From Acestrorhynchus altus (Eukaryota > Chordata > Actinopteri > Characiformes > Acestrorhynchidae), in NCBI GenBank assembly GCA_034509495.1, contig CM067518.1, forward strand, positions 7,607,271-7,671,270: 64,000 nucleotides of DNA, read 5' to 3'. Position numbers and translations under genes: made by a program. Positions 1 through 11,129 of the stretch are shown piece after piece. Under the pieces are notes generated by a model that saw only the letters and a list, made by a program, of their open reading frames with translations, made no database searches and was not told where the DNA came from. Position 1 is the stretch's first letter, and each line of letters starts with the position of its first letter.

Positions 1-536
1 GAAGCCATATTGACGCCTATGATCACCTCATAATATCTGAATTCCATATGAATGGACCCATTATAAACCCAACCAGACCCAAACTTGTTCACACAGTTAC
101 ACAAAATGTTATCAGAGCCAAACTTGTCTTGCCCACCAGCAAAGGAATGAATGTTATTTCAAGTGAAGTACTATATATAGAAATGATTAATATAAACAGG
201 AATCCTAATAATTCGTGTTTCATCCAAATAATGTAATAATGTCTAACTTTTCAGATTAGACTGCTTAGTCAGATAGCTACCAAAATCCACATTGACTAGT
301 GTAGGAATGGATATTATAAATATAATAATGCATTATTCACATATGTAACCAAAGATTCACATTTTACAATTGTCCCTGAATGGCGTGATATCAGGAGAGA
401 AATAAACAGCTATAGAATGCTAAATTAGCATCTTCATTAGAGTAAAAGTTGCTTAAAAAAGGACGAAAAAAAAAAAACCTACTCATTTCAACCGAATCAA
501 TGTTTGTTTCATTAAGAGGTAATGCTACATTATTAA
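1..536. other. unique AT-rich intergenic DNA, nothing recognised
   Basis: AT-rich sequence without a repeat family, RNA gene or plausible exon that I recognise. A 62-codon frame at 48-236 has no coding character and is taken as chance. Confidence 0.6.
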
Positions 537-830
537 AGTTAAACCTTTGCCCTCATGTTGCCTAGCAACAGTGCTTGCTGCTAACAAACTACAGTGTGTG
601 GCAGAAATAAATACATTAATGAATTGAACATTGGTGTATTTTATTAGATATGACCCCTGTTTTATAAAAGCAATAAGCCACTCGAAACTGTGCATTACTG
701 GAATTTTATCACGGGGAGTTTTTAGGCACTCCATCGCAGTAATGCACAGCCTCTCGTGGCTTTATTGCTTTAATGTTAAACAGTGTAATATTTTCATTGG
801 CTTATTGCTAACAGTGCAACAGACAAAGAG
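537..830. mobile_element. foldback (palindromic) MITE-like element
   Basis: The core is an imperfect inverted repeat: the left arm at 669-700 reads AGCAATAAGCCACTCGAAAC onward, and the right arm at 737-769 is its near reverse complement, with a GC-richer loop of about 36 bp. Pairing continues more loosely outward to about 650 and 795. The outer limits (537, 830) are estimates from my memory of similar fish repeats that begin near the 'ttgcctagcaacagtg' motif. It has no coding capacity. It could be a non-autonomous DNA transposon or a transcribed hairpin; no target duplication was identified. Confidence 0.55.
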
Positions 831-1249
831 ACTGCTTAAAAATTCAGATTTTAACACATTATTATTTCATGTAATGTTTATTATTATATGACAATGCATA
901 AGGTCATGAACATACTGGATGGTGCCCTGCAGTATGTTAGTAAAAAGAAAGAAAAGCCCCGCTAAAGGCCGCTATGGAAGAGTGACGTGATATATTAATA
1001 ATAGTTGTGTAACATGAGTATTGAGCTAAATAGGCAGATATTACAATAACCAGTACAGATGAAAAGCTTTTTTAAAACTTAGTTTTATATCAAGCAAAGT
1101 TGCAGTGATTGGGGAAAAAACATTAGGTCTATTGCAGCACCCATTCAATAGGGTGACATTCATTATTGGCTGAAAATTGGCTGAACTGTACTACATATTA
1201 GATGCTACTTCCGTTAGAAGTGGACACTGATTAATGTGACTCATTCTGA
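831..1249. other. unique intergenic DNA, nothing recognised
   Basis: AT-rich DNA with no family or exon recognised. Confidence 0.5.
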
Positions 1250-1641
1250 TTCTCCATTCTGCATCATTCTTATATCAAAAAGAGTGTATCCTGTCTCTAC
1301 TGTCCAGGGAAGACTTTCCACAATATTTTAGAGCAGGCTGTGAGGATCTGATTGCATTCCATGATAAAAGCATTAGTGAGGTCAGGAAGTTGGATGAACA
1401 CCACCCTACCTCATCCCCAACTCCCCAATTCATCCCACATTGGACAGAGCAGCATCACTCCAGAGAACACACATCTACTTTACCACAGCTCAGTGCTGGG
1501 AGGGAGTCATGTTCATGTTTGCCACATTATTATTTACTGCAGAGATCATGTTCACATTCGCAATATTTTTATACAGGGACTATAGACAAGCTGGGAGCAA
1601 TGGGTCCAAGAAGGGCTTTAGATATTTGGATACATGGTGTA
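1250..1641 (+). mobile_element. MITE family A (Tc1-type ends), copy 1, degraded
   Basis: Shares the body of a family that recurs in this window at 8566, 15493, 18440, 24943 and 26938. Recognisable blocks in order are 'ctgtccagggaagact', 'gaggatctgattgcatt', 'agcattagtgaggtcagga', 'ccccaactccccaatt', 'ccagagaacaca' and 'gggactatagacaagctg', ending with 'atttggatacatggtgta', which is a decayed terminal repeat. The 5' terminal repeat is no longer recognisable. No protein is encoded; the 77-93 codon frames here are incidental. Confidence 0.65.
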
Positions 1642-1737
1642 TTTAGATTCCTAAGATTTGCTTACAAGTAATGCAGAAAATGCACTTCAGTTAATACAAA
1701 AACATTACAATGGCATTATAAGCACATATGTCAGCCT

Positions 1738-2545
1738 TCTGTCCTGTTTGGCTCCCCTATGTGTCCCTTCCTGTCATCATTCTGTTTTGTTTGGTTTACC
1801 CACATGCTTTTTGGCATGTGTGTCTGTTCTGATTTGGTCTCGCCTCCACCCTTGCTCCGCCCCATCTTTAGTGCTTATTGCATGTGTCTCGTGTATAGCC
1901 CTGCCCATGTATAGTCATCCCCAAGTGTTTCCAGTCTGTGTCAGTGTATCCTGTCTCAGTCTGTCCTTGTTGCTTTTTGTTTCATGTCAGCGTGCTGTGA
2001 GTTTAACTTGTATCCTGTTGTTGTTTGTTTTGTTTATAAATTCTACCCAGCAAGTATGTCTGCCTCCTTTACGTTCTGTTCCTGTCCCTGCTCCCATGTC
2101 TGGTTTTGCGGTCCCCATCCTCATCACCATTTATGTGTCTGTCCCAGTCAGTGTGTTGATTCTGATTTTGTTACTCTGTCCTGTCATGTCTCACGCCCAG
2201 TCCCCTGTCATGTCTAGAGTCGTGTCTCCTGTTTCCCAGGTCCATCCTCCAGTCTTGTTTAGCGTTTCTCCTGTCCAGTCCACTGTCCTGTCTTATGTGT
2301 CCCATGTTTCCCAGGTCTGGTCTCCCATCATGTCTTGTGATACTTGTGTCCAGTCTCCAGTCATGTTCTCTGTTCCCCGTTATCAATTTCTAGTCTTGTT
2401 TCTTGTATTCTTGTTTGTTCGGTCCCTCTCCTTTGCCAGTTCCGTGGAGGGTTGGCTTACGCGCCCTGGTGTTGTGTGTTGGGGAGGGGCCTACCCTGCG
2501 TGTACATCCGCCTCCTTGTCTTCTCTACAGGCCGCCAACATAAAA
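1738..2545 (+). mobile_element. LTR-like repeat with pyrimidine-rich internal tandem segment
   Basis: The first part shares with 16067-16600 and 40491-40807 an ordered set of motifs: an imperfect CACATG...GCATGTG hairpin, then 'ttggtct', then CTCCGCCCC (1855-1863). The second part (about 2170-2400) is a decayed tandem array of units resembling 'cccagtctcctgtcatgtct'. It ends with 'gtggagggttggcttacgcg', a motif I remember from regions next to fish Gypsy-type LTRs. This composition creates an artefactual 304-codon frame (1658-2572) rich in V, S, L and P. An LTR-retrotransposon relic or non-autonomous derivative is likely; the limits are uncertain. Confidence 0.45.
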
Positions 2546-2563
2546 AGGATAAAATATTATATT

Positions 2564-2599
2564 ATTTTGTAGTTTCAAGAATAATGAAACTACAAAATA
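2564..2599. repeat. short perfect-arm inverted repeat
   Basis: ATTTTGTAGTTTCA is followed after about 7 bases by TGAAACTACAAAAT, a hairpin with a 13-14 bp stem just downstream of the LTR-like repeat. Function unknown; it could be the remnant of a tiny MITE. Confidence 0.5.
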
Positions 2600-4358
2600 A
2601 AATGTACTGAAAGATCCTAAAAAGCAATCTGTAGTTAATTTGAAATGAAATAAAATGTAAAGCAAAAGGTCATGTATCATTGCATTCTTACAAAAAGTAT
2701 ATATTTAATTGAATTGTGTTGAATTCAGGTCAATATTTGAGTAGCACATATCAGGCTTACTGCCTTTTTTGGAGCTCACTCAGCTCACTGAGTCTTTGCC
2801 ATTATAAACTAAATATATAATTAATAAAATAAAAAAGAATAAAATTAGATAATATTTATAATTATGAAATTAACACTGAATTGACACTAAATACCACCAA
2901 TTCAATGTGGACATTTGTTTATCCAGGATATAGGCTGCATGTTTCTGAATCCATAAAAGCTTTTAAATCATCAATATTTTCTTGTCCTGTTTTCACACCC
3001 AAAACAGACACAGAAAAAAATCACAGACCGGACAGTTCTGATCTTTGCTTCCAGAAACCAATCATTACATTTGAAGGCCTTTTCAAGTTCTGTCAACCTT
3101 GTTCTGCCAAGTGCCAGTCAGAGTTGTATTACTTGACTGCTGTTTCCTTTGTTGTTAATAATTGATCCAAGTAGGCCTAAACTGTCCACCACGTTTTTTG
3201 CTAACAGTTATGAAGTTAGCTGTCTTTCCTGCTGTCACTGCTGACTTGAGCCCTACTCTGTTTTCATCTCTTTCAAAGTTTGCAGGCAGATGTTTATATT
3301 TCACTCAAATTGGAAATCAACACTTGATTAATGTACCTATTGTAGTACAGAAGAGCAAAATGTTCATTTTGCTGGACTTTTAACTAACACATAATTTCTT
3401 CATTATAATGGCAGATATAGATCCCATATTTTACATTTTTTTATATTTCTGTATCAGCATCAGCATCAGCAGAAATTGTACATCATACATCAAACAAAAT
3501 CTACATCCTATTTTTATCTACACACTTCTTCCTAGTTTTTCACCCAGATTTTTCTGAAATGAAGCTACATCTCTCTCCCTCACACAATCTTACCAATGCT
3601 GAAAAGGAGAAAGGCTGGTGCAGACCTCCTCCAGGACATGAGAAGTCTGTTAACTGCATCTTTTCCCTAAAACTGCTGATCACAAAATGTGACTGGACAA
3701 TTATTGTTTGAGGAAAACAATAACTGCCCATTCTGATACATCAGCTAACAAACCTCTTGCTGAGTGTTGGGGAGCGAGGGAGGAACAATTTATCTCATAA
3801 GGTTAGGAAAAAGTCTTAGACAGTTAGACCGTTGCACCACTCAGTATGCATCACCATGTTGCCCTCCCTACCTTTAGGACTAAACTGAACATGATTTGGC
3901 CTTCATTTTGATAATATCTTTAGTTACAGGACTGATGAATCATAAAATATTCCTCATGAAGTAGAAAGCAACATACTGTATATTATGAAGCTCTAGTGAC
4001 CTACATAAAATACCTACATCAAGAACCAGAGAACCAAAAACTACCATCTAAGCATTCAAATAAGCATGTAACCAATGGTGATATCAATTTTTTTACTTGT
4101 CACAGTTCAATAAACAACCACTGATTTTACAAAAAAAAGACATTTAAACCAAAATAATCTGAAAATATTGAATATATACTGTTTAATGTTTCTTACTTAT
4201 TTCTGTTAATTTCATTTTAGTCTAAAATTAGGCAATAGGCAATAAAATGTAGGAATGTGCTTGTGTTCTTTCATTCTATTTGTAAAGCAAAAATATTCAG
4301 TGCACAATGCACAGACGTCATTGTAAGCATTTTATTCAAACAAAAATGAAAACATATT
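2600..4358. other. intergenic DNA, no feature supported
   Basis: AT-rich, mostly unique sequence. Frames of 63-94 codons at 2881-3383 and on the minus strand at 3540-3731 show no domain or splice context. A short segment near 3815-3842 ('gacagttagaccgttgcacc') resembles the reverse complement of 13278-13300, hinting at a small dispersed repeat, but it is too short to classify. Confidence 0.4.
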
Positions 4359-4386
4359 CAAACAAACAAACAAACAAACAAACAAC
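4359..4386. repeat. (AAAC)n microsatellite
   Basis: Six to seven AAAC units in an A-rich context. Confidence 0.9.
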
Positions 4387-5729
4387 CTAAAATGCCAAAA
4401 AGAAGCTTCTGCAGCAGACAGCACAAACGAGGATGTCCATCATTACGGACAGTGCTTTTTGTGTTCATTCTGCAAGCTCACGCGGTGCATCAGATCCCCA
4501 GCTTGTGAGGGAGGCATGCCTTTGAAAACCCACACATTGAAAGAATAAAGCTCTATAAAGGCAAGGAATCTGACCACAGTCGCCTGCTCACAGGCACACA
4601 GCTCACTGGCTACACATTAGATCACGAGTCCAGAGCTGCGGCAACAAAGCATATTTGAATCATCTCTGCTATTAATATCAGGCTCGTGTGCTTGGGTCAA
4701 GCCCCCCACCCCCACCCCTCAACTTCCCCATACAGCAGAGACATATCCACTCGACGACATCAACTTCAGCCTCCCACTAGCCATGAAACTAATGTCTCCA
4801 TCCAACTGCTTTTTATGCTACTAAAGTTTCAAGCATCATCAGCTCCCCTAGATGTCATATTAGTCTCTCGTGTGGCTGGGAGGTTTAACTGTAGACTTCC
4901 TCATTACAATGTGCCAGGCTGATGCAGATCAGGAAATCTCTCCTTTATGAGAACAGTGGCATGATGCCTCCTTAAAAGGAAAGCTGATTCTATAGATTAC
5001 ATGTTCAAAGGCAGACTACTCTGTCTTGCCTGTTCAAAGCATGACCCATTTACAGCCCTAACATCTCCCTCTAAGGATGTTACAGTAAAAGAATTTTCAT
5101 TTATGATCTAGAAATCTGAAATACAGTATCACACTACTTATTCAGAATGATAGTACAGTACATCACACTCTCAAAATCCAGTGTTAAGATTGCTATATCT
5201 TAACATGTTGGCTTTTTGAATTTAAGTCTCCTTTTTATCAATACTCTTCAGTGTGACTGACATAAAGTAAAGGAAATTAGGTTGATTGGTTCAAGTGGTG
5301 CCTGTCATTAGGCAGCAAGGGAACAGTAGGTTCTTCAAGCTGATGTGTTGGAAGCAGGAAAATGAGACAAGAGCCAAACTGTGATGTCTTGAAGACTGGG
5401 CCACATCATCTTCAAAACAGCAGGTACTGTAGGGTGTGGTATATCTTTATAGTATTCAGTACATAAAAAATAAATGTCCATGGATTGACAGCCAGTGATC
5501 CGGCAACGGGGTCATTGGTAGACAAGGTTCACTTATGCATGTGAGGAGTAAAGGCTGACCTATTCGGTCTGATGTCACAGAAGAGCTCCTGTAGCAAAAA
5601 TTGCCAAAAAGGTTCATGCTGGTTGAATGCCATGGCTTACAGTTGTTATGGTGAACACCAGCCGGCTGCATTAAAAGCACCTTGTTGTTTCTGCACTCTT
5701 TGTCCTTTTTATTAGCTCCACTTAACATA
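4387..5729. other. unique intergenic DNA, possibly part non-coding regulatory
   Basis: The part at 4400-4680 has balanced base composition and high complexity ('gcaagctcacgcggtgcatc', 'gagctgcggcaacaaagc') and no frame, which makes it a weak candidate for constrained non-coding DNA. The remainder to 5729 holds nothing recognised. Confidence 0.3.
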
Positions 5730-6950
5730 CTTTGTCTCTCAAATGTCTACACACCATACACCAGGATGGCAAAACTTGCAAAAATTAACAATTTTTTTAC
5801 AAATAAATCACAAAAATATAACATGTACATAGGTATTCACAGCCTTTGCCATGACAGTCAAAATTGTGGCTCAGGTGCATCTTGTTTCCACTGATCATCA
5901 GATGTTTCTACAGCTTGATTGGAGTAAACCTGTGGTAAACTCAGTTGATTAGACATGATTTGGAAAGGCGCACACCTCATTAAATAAGGGCCCATAGACA
6001 GTGCATGTCAAAACACAAACCAAGCCATGAAGTCTCTGTAGACCTCTGAGACAGGATTGTATTTTGACACAGAAAAGTTTTTGCTTCATTGAAGGTCCCA
6101 ACGAGAACAGTGGCCTCCATCAGCCATAAATAGAAAAGGTTTGCAACCACCAAGACTTTCGTAGAGCTTCCCATCTGGTCAAGCTGAGTGATCATGGTAG
6201 GAGGGCCTTAGACAGGGAGGTGACCAAGAACCAAATGGAGAGAGGAGAACCTTCCAGAAGGACAACCATTTCTGCAGCATTCCACCAATCAGACCAGTAT
6301 GGTAGAGTGGCCAGATGGAAGCCCCTCCTCAGTAAAAGGCACATGACAGCCCATCTGGAGTTTGCCAAAAGGCACTGAAAAGGCTCTCAGACCATGAAGA
6401 ACAAAAATATCTTAGTTTTTGGATTGAATGCCAAGCACCTGATGTCTGGAGGATATCAGGCACTGCTCATCACCTATCAAATACCATTCCTACAGTGAAG
6501 CGATGTACAGAGACATCCTTGATCATAACCTGCCTCAGAATGCTCTGGACCTGGGACAAAGGTTTCATTTCCAACAGGACAATGACCCTATGCACACAGC
6601 TAAGATAACAAACATAGTGGCTTTCAGACAAGAGTGGCCCAGCCAGAGCCCAAACTTGAACCCATTTGAACTTCTCTGGAAATGGCTGTGCACTGACCAT
6701 CCCCATCTAATTTTTGGAGCTTGAGAGTTTTAGCAAAGACAAATTGAAGAAACGTCCCAAAAAGCATGTAACATCATACTTAAAAAGACTTGAGGCTGTA
6801 ATTGCTGCCAAACGTGCTTCAAAAAATTTTGAGCAAAGGCTGTGAATATTTACAGATATTATATTTTGTTATTTTATTTTTAATACAAAATATTTCAAAC
6901 AAACTTTTCTCACTTTGTCATCATGAGGCATTGTGTGTAATTAAGACTTT
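5730..6950 (+). mobile_element. Tc1-like transposon, internally deleted relic
   Basis: The sequence follows, in order, the salmonid-type Tc1 element abundant in teleosts: a 5' non-coding part with 'tattcacagcctttgccatg', the region before the transposase start ('aaaccaagccatgaagt', near 6017), a paired-type DNA-binding segment, 'gagaggagaaccttccagaa' (6241), the catalytic end, and a 3' non-coding part ('gcaaaggctgtgaatattta', 6835). Several blocks are missing: sequence between the two halves of the DNA-binding region, and the 'DET' to 'GGGS' segment around 6420-6500. The element cannot be active. Family identification is from memory and strong at the block level. Confidence 0.85.
6503..6723 (+). 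pseudogene. Tc1-like transposase, catalytic C-terminal fragment
   Basis: This frame keeps the C-terminal catalytic region of an IS630/Tc1 transposase: MYRDIL (the block after the first catalytic Asp), HFQQDNDPMHTAKI with the second catalytic Asp at residue 26, and WPSQSPNLNPFELLWK with the catalytic Glu at residue 56. Only 29 residues separate them, against 34 in canonical DD34E proteins, because codons are missing between TAKI and the WPSQSP block. The first catalytic Asp and the N-terminal helix-turn-helix are not in frame. The short frame, deletions and stop (6722) mark a dead copy. Confidence 0.85.
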
Positions 6951-6978
6951 CCAGATGTGTATAATTACGGACAATTGT

Positions 6979-7612
6979 CCATCTGTTTCTTTGCATACTT
7001 TGTTAGCCTTTCATCCTGTTAATCAATAACAAGGACCCCACAGGACCACCGCAGTGCAGGTACTATGTGGGTGGTGGATCATTTTCAGCACTGCCGTGAC
7101 ACTAACATAGTGGTGATTTTGTGGTACAAGTGGATCAGACACACTAGTGCTGCTGGAGTCTTTAAAAACTGTGTCCCCTCAGTGTCCACTCCTGCATTGT
7201 TGATATACCTTGTAGGTGTAAAGTCAGAGACAAAAGCTCATCTGTTTCTAATCCTTTATCAACAGCCACAGAATGCTGTTTGCTGGAGGCTGTTGGCTGG
7301 ATATTGCTCTTTTATGGACAATTCCGAGTCAGTCTGTGACACTGAGGTGTTTAAGAACTTCAGCAGCACTGCTGTGTCTGATCCACTTGTGCCAGCGCAA
7401 TACACACTATCACACCACCACCATGTCAGTGTCACCTGAATGATCCAGCAACCAAAAATACCTGTTCTGTGGGGGTCCTGTTGGGTCCTGATCATTGAAG
7501 AAAATGTTTTTATGGAGACTAACAATGTATGCAGGGAAAGAGATGGACTACAGGACATACAGTACTTCTGTATGGAAAATGGAGCTGATAAAATGGTCAG
7601 TGAGTGTAGATT
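6979..7612. mobile_element. long palindromic (foldback) repeat of the 'GGACCCCACAGGACC' family
   Basis: The left arm has 'ccatctgtttctttgcatac', 'ggaccccacaggaccaccgc' (7033) and 'gtggatcagacacactagtg' (7130). The right arm has these in reverse complement: 'gtgtctgatccacttgtgcc' (7373), 'ctgtgggggtcctgttgggt' and 'gagatggactacaggacata'. The arms span most of the element around a centre near 7260. It starts only about 30 bp after the Tc1 relic. Related single-arm fragments occur at 30060-30420, 30655-30815, 35175-35410 and 37080-37300. The 124- and 99-codon frames across the arms are by-products of the palindrome. Non-autonomous DNA transposon by structure; superfamily not determined. Confidence 0.75.
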
Positions 7613-8401
7613 TCTATCGTTGCATATGTTTATTCTATTTAATCTTATTAAACCTGTGTATATTTTAATTTTATTTAATCATATTTAGTTTTGCTTCTAT
7701 TTTATCCATAATAAAAAAATGTGCTTAATCAATTAATTAGTAATCAGTAATCAATTGATTAGTAATCAATAATAAGTAATTTAGCAATTCATTAGACCAG
7801 TTACAATACTGAAGAAATTTGCAAACTGCTACAGCCATTTTTTAGTATCAGAAGGAATCACGTGATGCAACATCTTTGAAAAAAAAGCCTCCTTTCCAAT
7901 CGAAGCCATTTTTGAGAAAAAAATAAACAAAAAACTTGACAAAACCTCTATATAATCCCATTCACAATCACATCCTCTCCAAACTCAAATGAAGCATCCC
8001 ATGCACTCCCATTCCATATCATATTTCCTTCACACTCAGACACCAGAAACAACAGCCTAGAATAGTATCTGTGAATACAGAATTAGCCGCAGCAGTGGTT
8101 GGAGCCCTCTATATATTTGTAACATGGCAGAGTCAAGCCATATTAAAAAAATCACGGTGAAAAGGCAGGAGAAGATACATTTGATTGTGAAACAATCACA
8201 TAACTTTTTTCGCCAAAGTTCAAGATGAAAGTTAGGGAGATGAGACAACAGAACACATGTTCCCAGCTGCTAAATGAGAAGGCAATGCAAACTGCAGGTC
8301 AGCTCCTGAATGCAAAAACAAATTATGCACAGATATATTTAAGATAACTTTGATGAGCTAAGACAAATATTTTAGAACTCTGTTTCTAGCAGATAAAGCA
8401 A
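7613..8401. other. AT-rich intergenic DNA with degenerate AATCA-type tandem
   Basis: At 7727-7785 there is a degenerate tandem of 'aatcaattaattagt'-like units. The rest is unique A-rich sequence with nothing recognised. Confidence 0.5.
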
Positions 8402-8540
8402 TTCAATTCTTGAAGCTCCTAAGGTGCTTCAAGAAACCTTCGAGGAACCTTCAAGACACCTTTGTCCTTTTATTAAAGGTTATGTGAAGCACCCAAAGAG
8501 GTTCCTCCACAGTTTCAAATTGAAGAACTTCAAGGATCCT
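8402..8540. mobile_element. small foldback element
   Basis: Arms 'gaggaaccttcaagacacct' (8442) and 'caaagaggttcctc' (8495) are complementary, and weaker pairing extends outward ('cttcaagaaacctt' with 'aagaacttcaagg'). This resembles the 'aaggttcc' palindromic MITEs common in fish. No target duplication was resolved. Confidence 0.5.
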
Positions 8541-8565
8541 GTATTTTTTACAATTTATGTAAAGA

Positions 8566-8692
8566 AATTTGTGGACACCTTCTAATTGAAAGGTTTCCCT
8601 GGACAGTTACTCTAACAAACACATTTTAATACCTTTGATTTCAGAAGAAGATGTCCCAATACTTCTGTTCACACAGTGTATAAGAGAATGTT
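8566..8692 (-). mobile_element. MITE family A, short internal-deletion copy
   Basis: Both ends of family A are present and the body is almost entirely missing. The 3' end on the plus strand reads 'tttgtggacaccttctaatt' and the other end 'cccaatacttctgttcacac' followed by 'agtgtata', the reverse complement of the 'tatggacaaaagtattggga' terminal repeat. A deletion derivative of this kind shows that the family mobilises as a passenger on a Tc1-type transposase. Confidence 0.65.
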
Positions 8693-9499
8693 GTTCAGTG
8701 AGCTAATATAATCAAATAATTCATTTTGTTACTAAATTAATTAACATGTCTGGGAAAATAGAAGCACTGTGCACACACATCTACAGTCTGACACATTCAC
8801 AAAAGCCATTTCTTTTAATAGGTAGTCAATGTTCCCATCAGTTTAAGGTTTATTACTGTACATTAGCCTATGGCATGTACTGAGTCCATCATCATCATTA
8901 TTATCATTACCGTTTCTATGAGATATTTGGTTGTGAGCTTGAGACTGCTTTTGTGGCAGTGAGGAGAATCTGGACTGAAAACAAGCAATGCTCATTCACC
9001 ATGATTGCAGGACAAGTATAAGGAGGTAGTTTTGCAGGGACATTTACATGGTGTTTGGTAAAGGACACACATTGAAAACTCTGCAGGCATAACATAATTA
9101 TGAGACACTGTTTTTAGTATTTAACCCTTCACAGTTATTCACAGCAGTAGCTAAAGCCTGCTGTAATTTTACTTTATGAATCCTTACCTTTAGCTCATAC
9201 ACACAAGCAGAATTTTTTTATTTTTTTTTTGTCAAATGCGAAACCATATTTTTGCCTTTAAATTTAGCCTTTTAGAATTCCTTCTATATTTGGTGATATA
9301 ATTTATAATAAATTTTTTGCTATGAATACAATGGTAATTTCTTTAGGAAATCAATAAATTTTTTTTCAACTTAATAAAGAACGAAATGCTTACCCTAAAT
9401 GCACCTGTTAACTTAGTAATACAATATTACTAATCACTAAATTGTACCACTGAAAACAGAGGAACAATTCAATCATTGTTTTGTATTCAGAGGAACATT
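8693..9499. other. AT-rich intergenic DNA, nothing recognised
   Basis: Unique sequence with poly-T runs near 9217 and 9359. No feature supported. Confidence 0.5.
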
Positions 9500-9895
9500 G
9501 TCAAGGCTGGACAGAGTGGAGCAGACGCAGATATAAAAATACCAATTTAATGGTAAAGTAGTCAGCAAAATCACAAACAGGGTCAAACAGGCTAGGATCA
9601 TAAACCAGAAGGTCAGAATGAAGGACGAGGCAAGGGCAGAGTCAAAAAACAGGAAAATAGGGTCAAACACGAAAGGACTAATATGAGAAGCACTCAGAAG
9701 GAGAATAAGGTGGCCAGGCAAAGCTAGACAGAGAGTGCAGGGACTGCTAGGCCTAAATACATCCCAGTCCAGGTGTGAACAATCAGTACTCAGGTGACTG
9801 TGATCTGAGTGTCACATGATCAGTTAGGTGACTGACTGAGGGATCTTGGGAAATGGAGTCCTGAGAGGTGGAAGGGTGTATGACAAACATCTAAT
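9500..9895 (-). mobile_element. LTR-like dispersed repeat, degraded
   Basis: A run of 'gggtcaaacaggctagga' and 'agaaggtcagaatgaaggac'-type units followed by 'tccaggtgtgaacaatcagt' and 'ggaaatggagtcctgagagg' is a pattern I know from antisense copies of fish LTR-type repeats, whose LTRs carry this composition around the promoter and leader. There are no coding parts. The orientation is inferred, the family not named, and the ends are not defined. Confidence 0.35.
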
Positions 9896-10059
9896 ATAAA
9901 TGTTGTCTCAAAGGTACAATATCGCACTTTGGTACATAATAGTACCTTAACTGGTGCAAAAATATGGCTGCAGAAGATAACTTACACAGGTACTGTGCAA
10001 AGGGTACCGTCTCAGTGACAAGTAGAAATCTGTATTTTATTTTCTTAGTGTGTATATAA
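9896..10059. other. intergenic, nothing recognised
   Basis: Short unique spacer between two repeat relics. Confidence 0.5.
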
Positions 10060-10670
10060 ATTCTAGTTCATCACAGGGATTAAGAGATGTTGCATCGACT
10101 CTGGACTTGATAAATCACAGTGGACCAACACCAGCAGATAACATGGCACCCTAAATCATCACTGGGGAAACTTCACCCTAGACTTCCCTGGATTATGTGC
10201 CCATCCACTCTTCCTCCAGACTCTAGGAGCTTGAGCTGAGACTCTTAAGACTCTTGATTTCTAACTTAAATGCAAAAATTACTTTCATCCGAAAAGAGGA
10301 CTTTGGAAGACTGAGCTCCATCAGTCTGACGCTGCTAACACTTCCTTACGTGCTTCTGATGCTGTCTTTGGTCCAGGAGTAGCTTGACCTTTCTGGAGAT
10401 GTCTGTGTGTGGTGGATCTTGATGCAGCCTCAGTCTCAGTCCACGCCATGTGAAGCTCTCCCTAGGGTTTGAACCAACTTTTCCTGACTTCTTCTCAAGG
10501 CTGCTGTCATCCCTTTTGCTTGTGCTCCTTTTCCTACCGCACTCCACGAAGAATTAAGATTTAAAATTGTATTGCAAGACACAGAAACTACTCCTTTAAG
10601 ACTTTTAACAAAGACCTGACTTTTGATGGACTGCACTGAAACTCTCTGGTTGAACTTCACAACAAAGCAT
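10060..10670 (-). mobile_element. Tc1-like transposon relic, minus strand
   Basis: Read on the minus strand, this contains the transposase DNA-binding half: GRKRSTSKRDDSSLEKK (about 10500-10550), then blocks corresponding to the 'ATTHRRIQ' and 'PLLNQRQRQKR' regions (DPPHTDISRK, LLDQRQHQKH), then a DET-region remnant ('ggaagactgagctcc' opposite). Two overlapping minus-strand frames (10335-10547 and 10436-10660) carry parts of the same protein, so at least one frameshift is present. The same subfamily recurs on the plus strand at 47815-48080. No terminal repeats were recognised. Confidence 0.75.
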
Positions 10671-11073
10671 CCATTTTAAAGCTTGATTCATTAAAGAATA
10701 AACTGCGTATTTGATGTGTATGTGACATTTCAAATTATGTTTTCACCTCTTTTAACAGAGTGATGGTGGATCAGCATAAATATGAAATTAAATATCACTG
10801 GTTGCCAGCAAAATGCAGAATATCCATGAGAAAGAGAAACGTTTCCGCTACTTACATCCGACACATCCAAACAAATATATAAAATGTCACGTCCCGCATG
10901 CACTGGGCTGCCTTGGCGTAAAAGATTATAGGGTTTATGAAGAGTGAGCTAAATGTAGGGGTCAGTTTAGTATGGGATTTAGCCAGTTCGGTACAGCTCC
11001 TCACTAATTCAGTCAGACATCTGGGGGGAGGAGGGTGGATAGTATTCCATGTCTGTCTCTCTCATTCATTCTC
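10671..11073. other. intergenic, nothing recognised
   Basis: Unique sequence. A GGGGGGAGGAGGGTGG run lies at about 11022-11037. Confidence 0.5.
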
Positions 11074-11104
11074 TTTTTCTCTCTCTCTCTCTTTCTGTCT
11101 CTCC
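11074..11104. repeat. (TC)n-rich tract
   Basis: Imperfect CT microsatellite of about 30 bp. Confidence 0.8.
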
Positions 11105-11129
11105 CCCAAAGCCCTCCCAAAGTGACATC

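Noticed and set aside
1658..2572. 304-codon frame, apparently membrane-rich protein
   Set aside because: It lies in a pyrimidine-rich LTR-like repeat with decayed tandem units. Composition explains the hydrophobic look, and no domain is present.
3815..3842. tRNA-derived SINE head
   Set aside because: Only about 25 bp resemble another site (13278-13300), with no A/B box spacing or tail found.
7065..7439. 124-codon frame
   Set aside because: Lies within the palindromic element and is a by-product of its arms.
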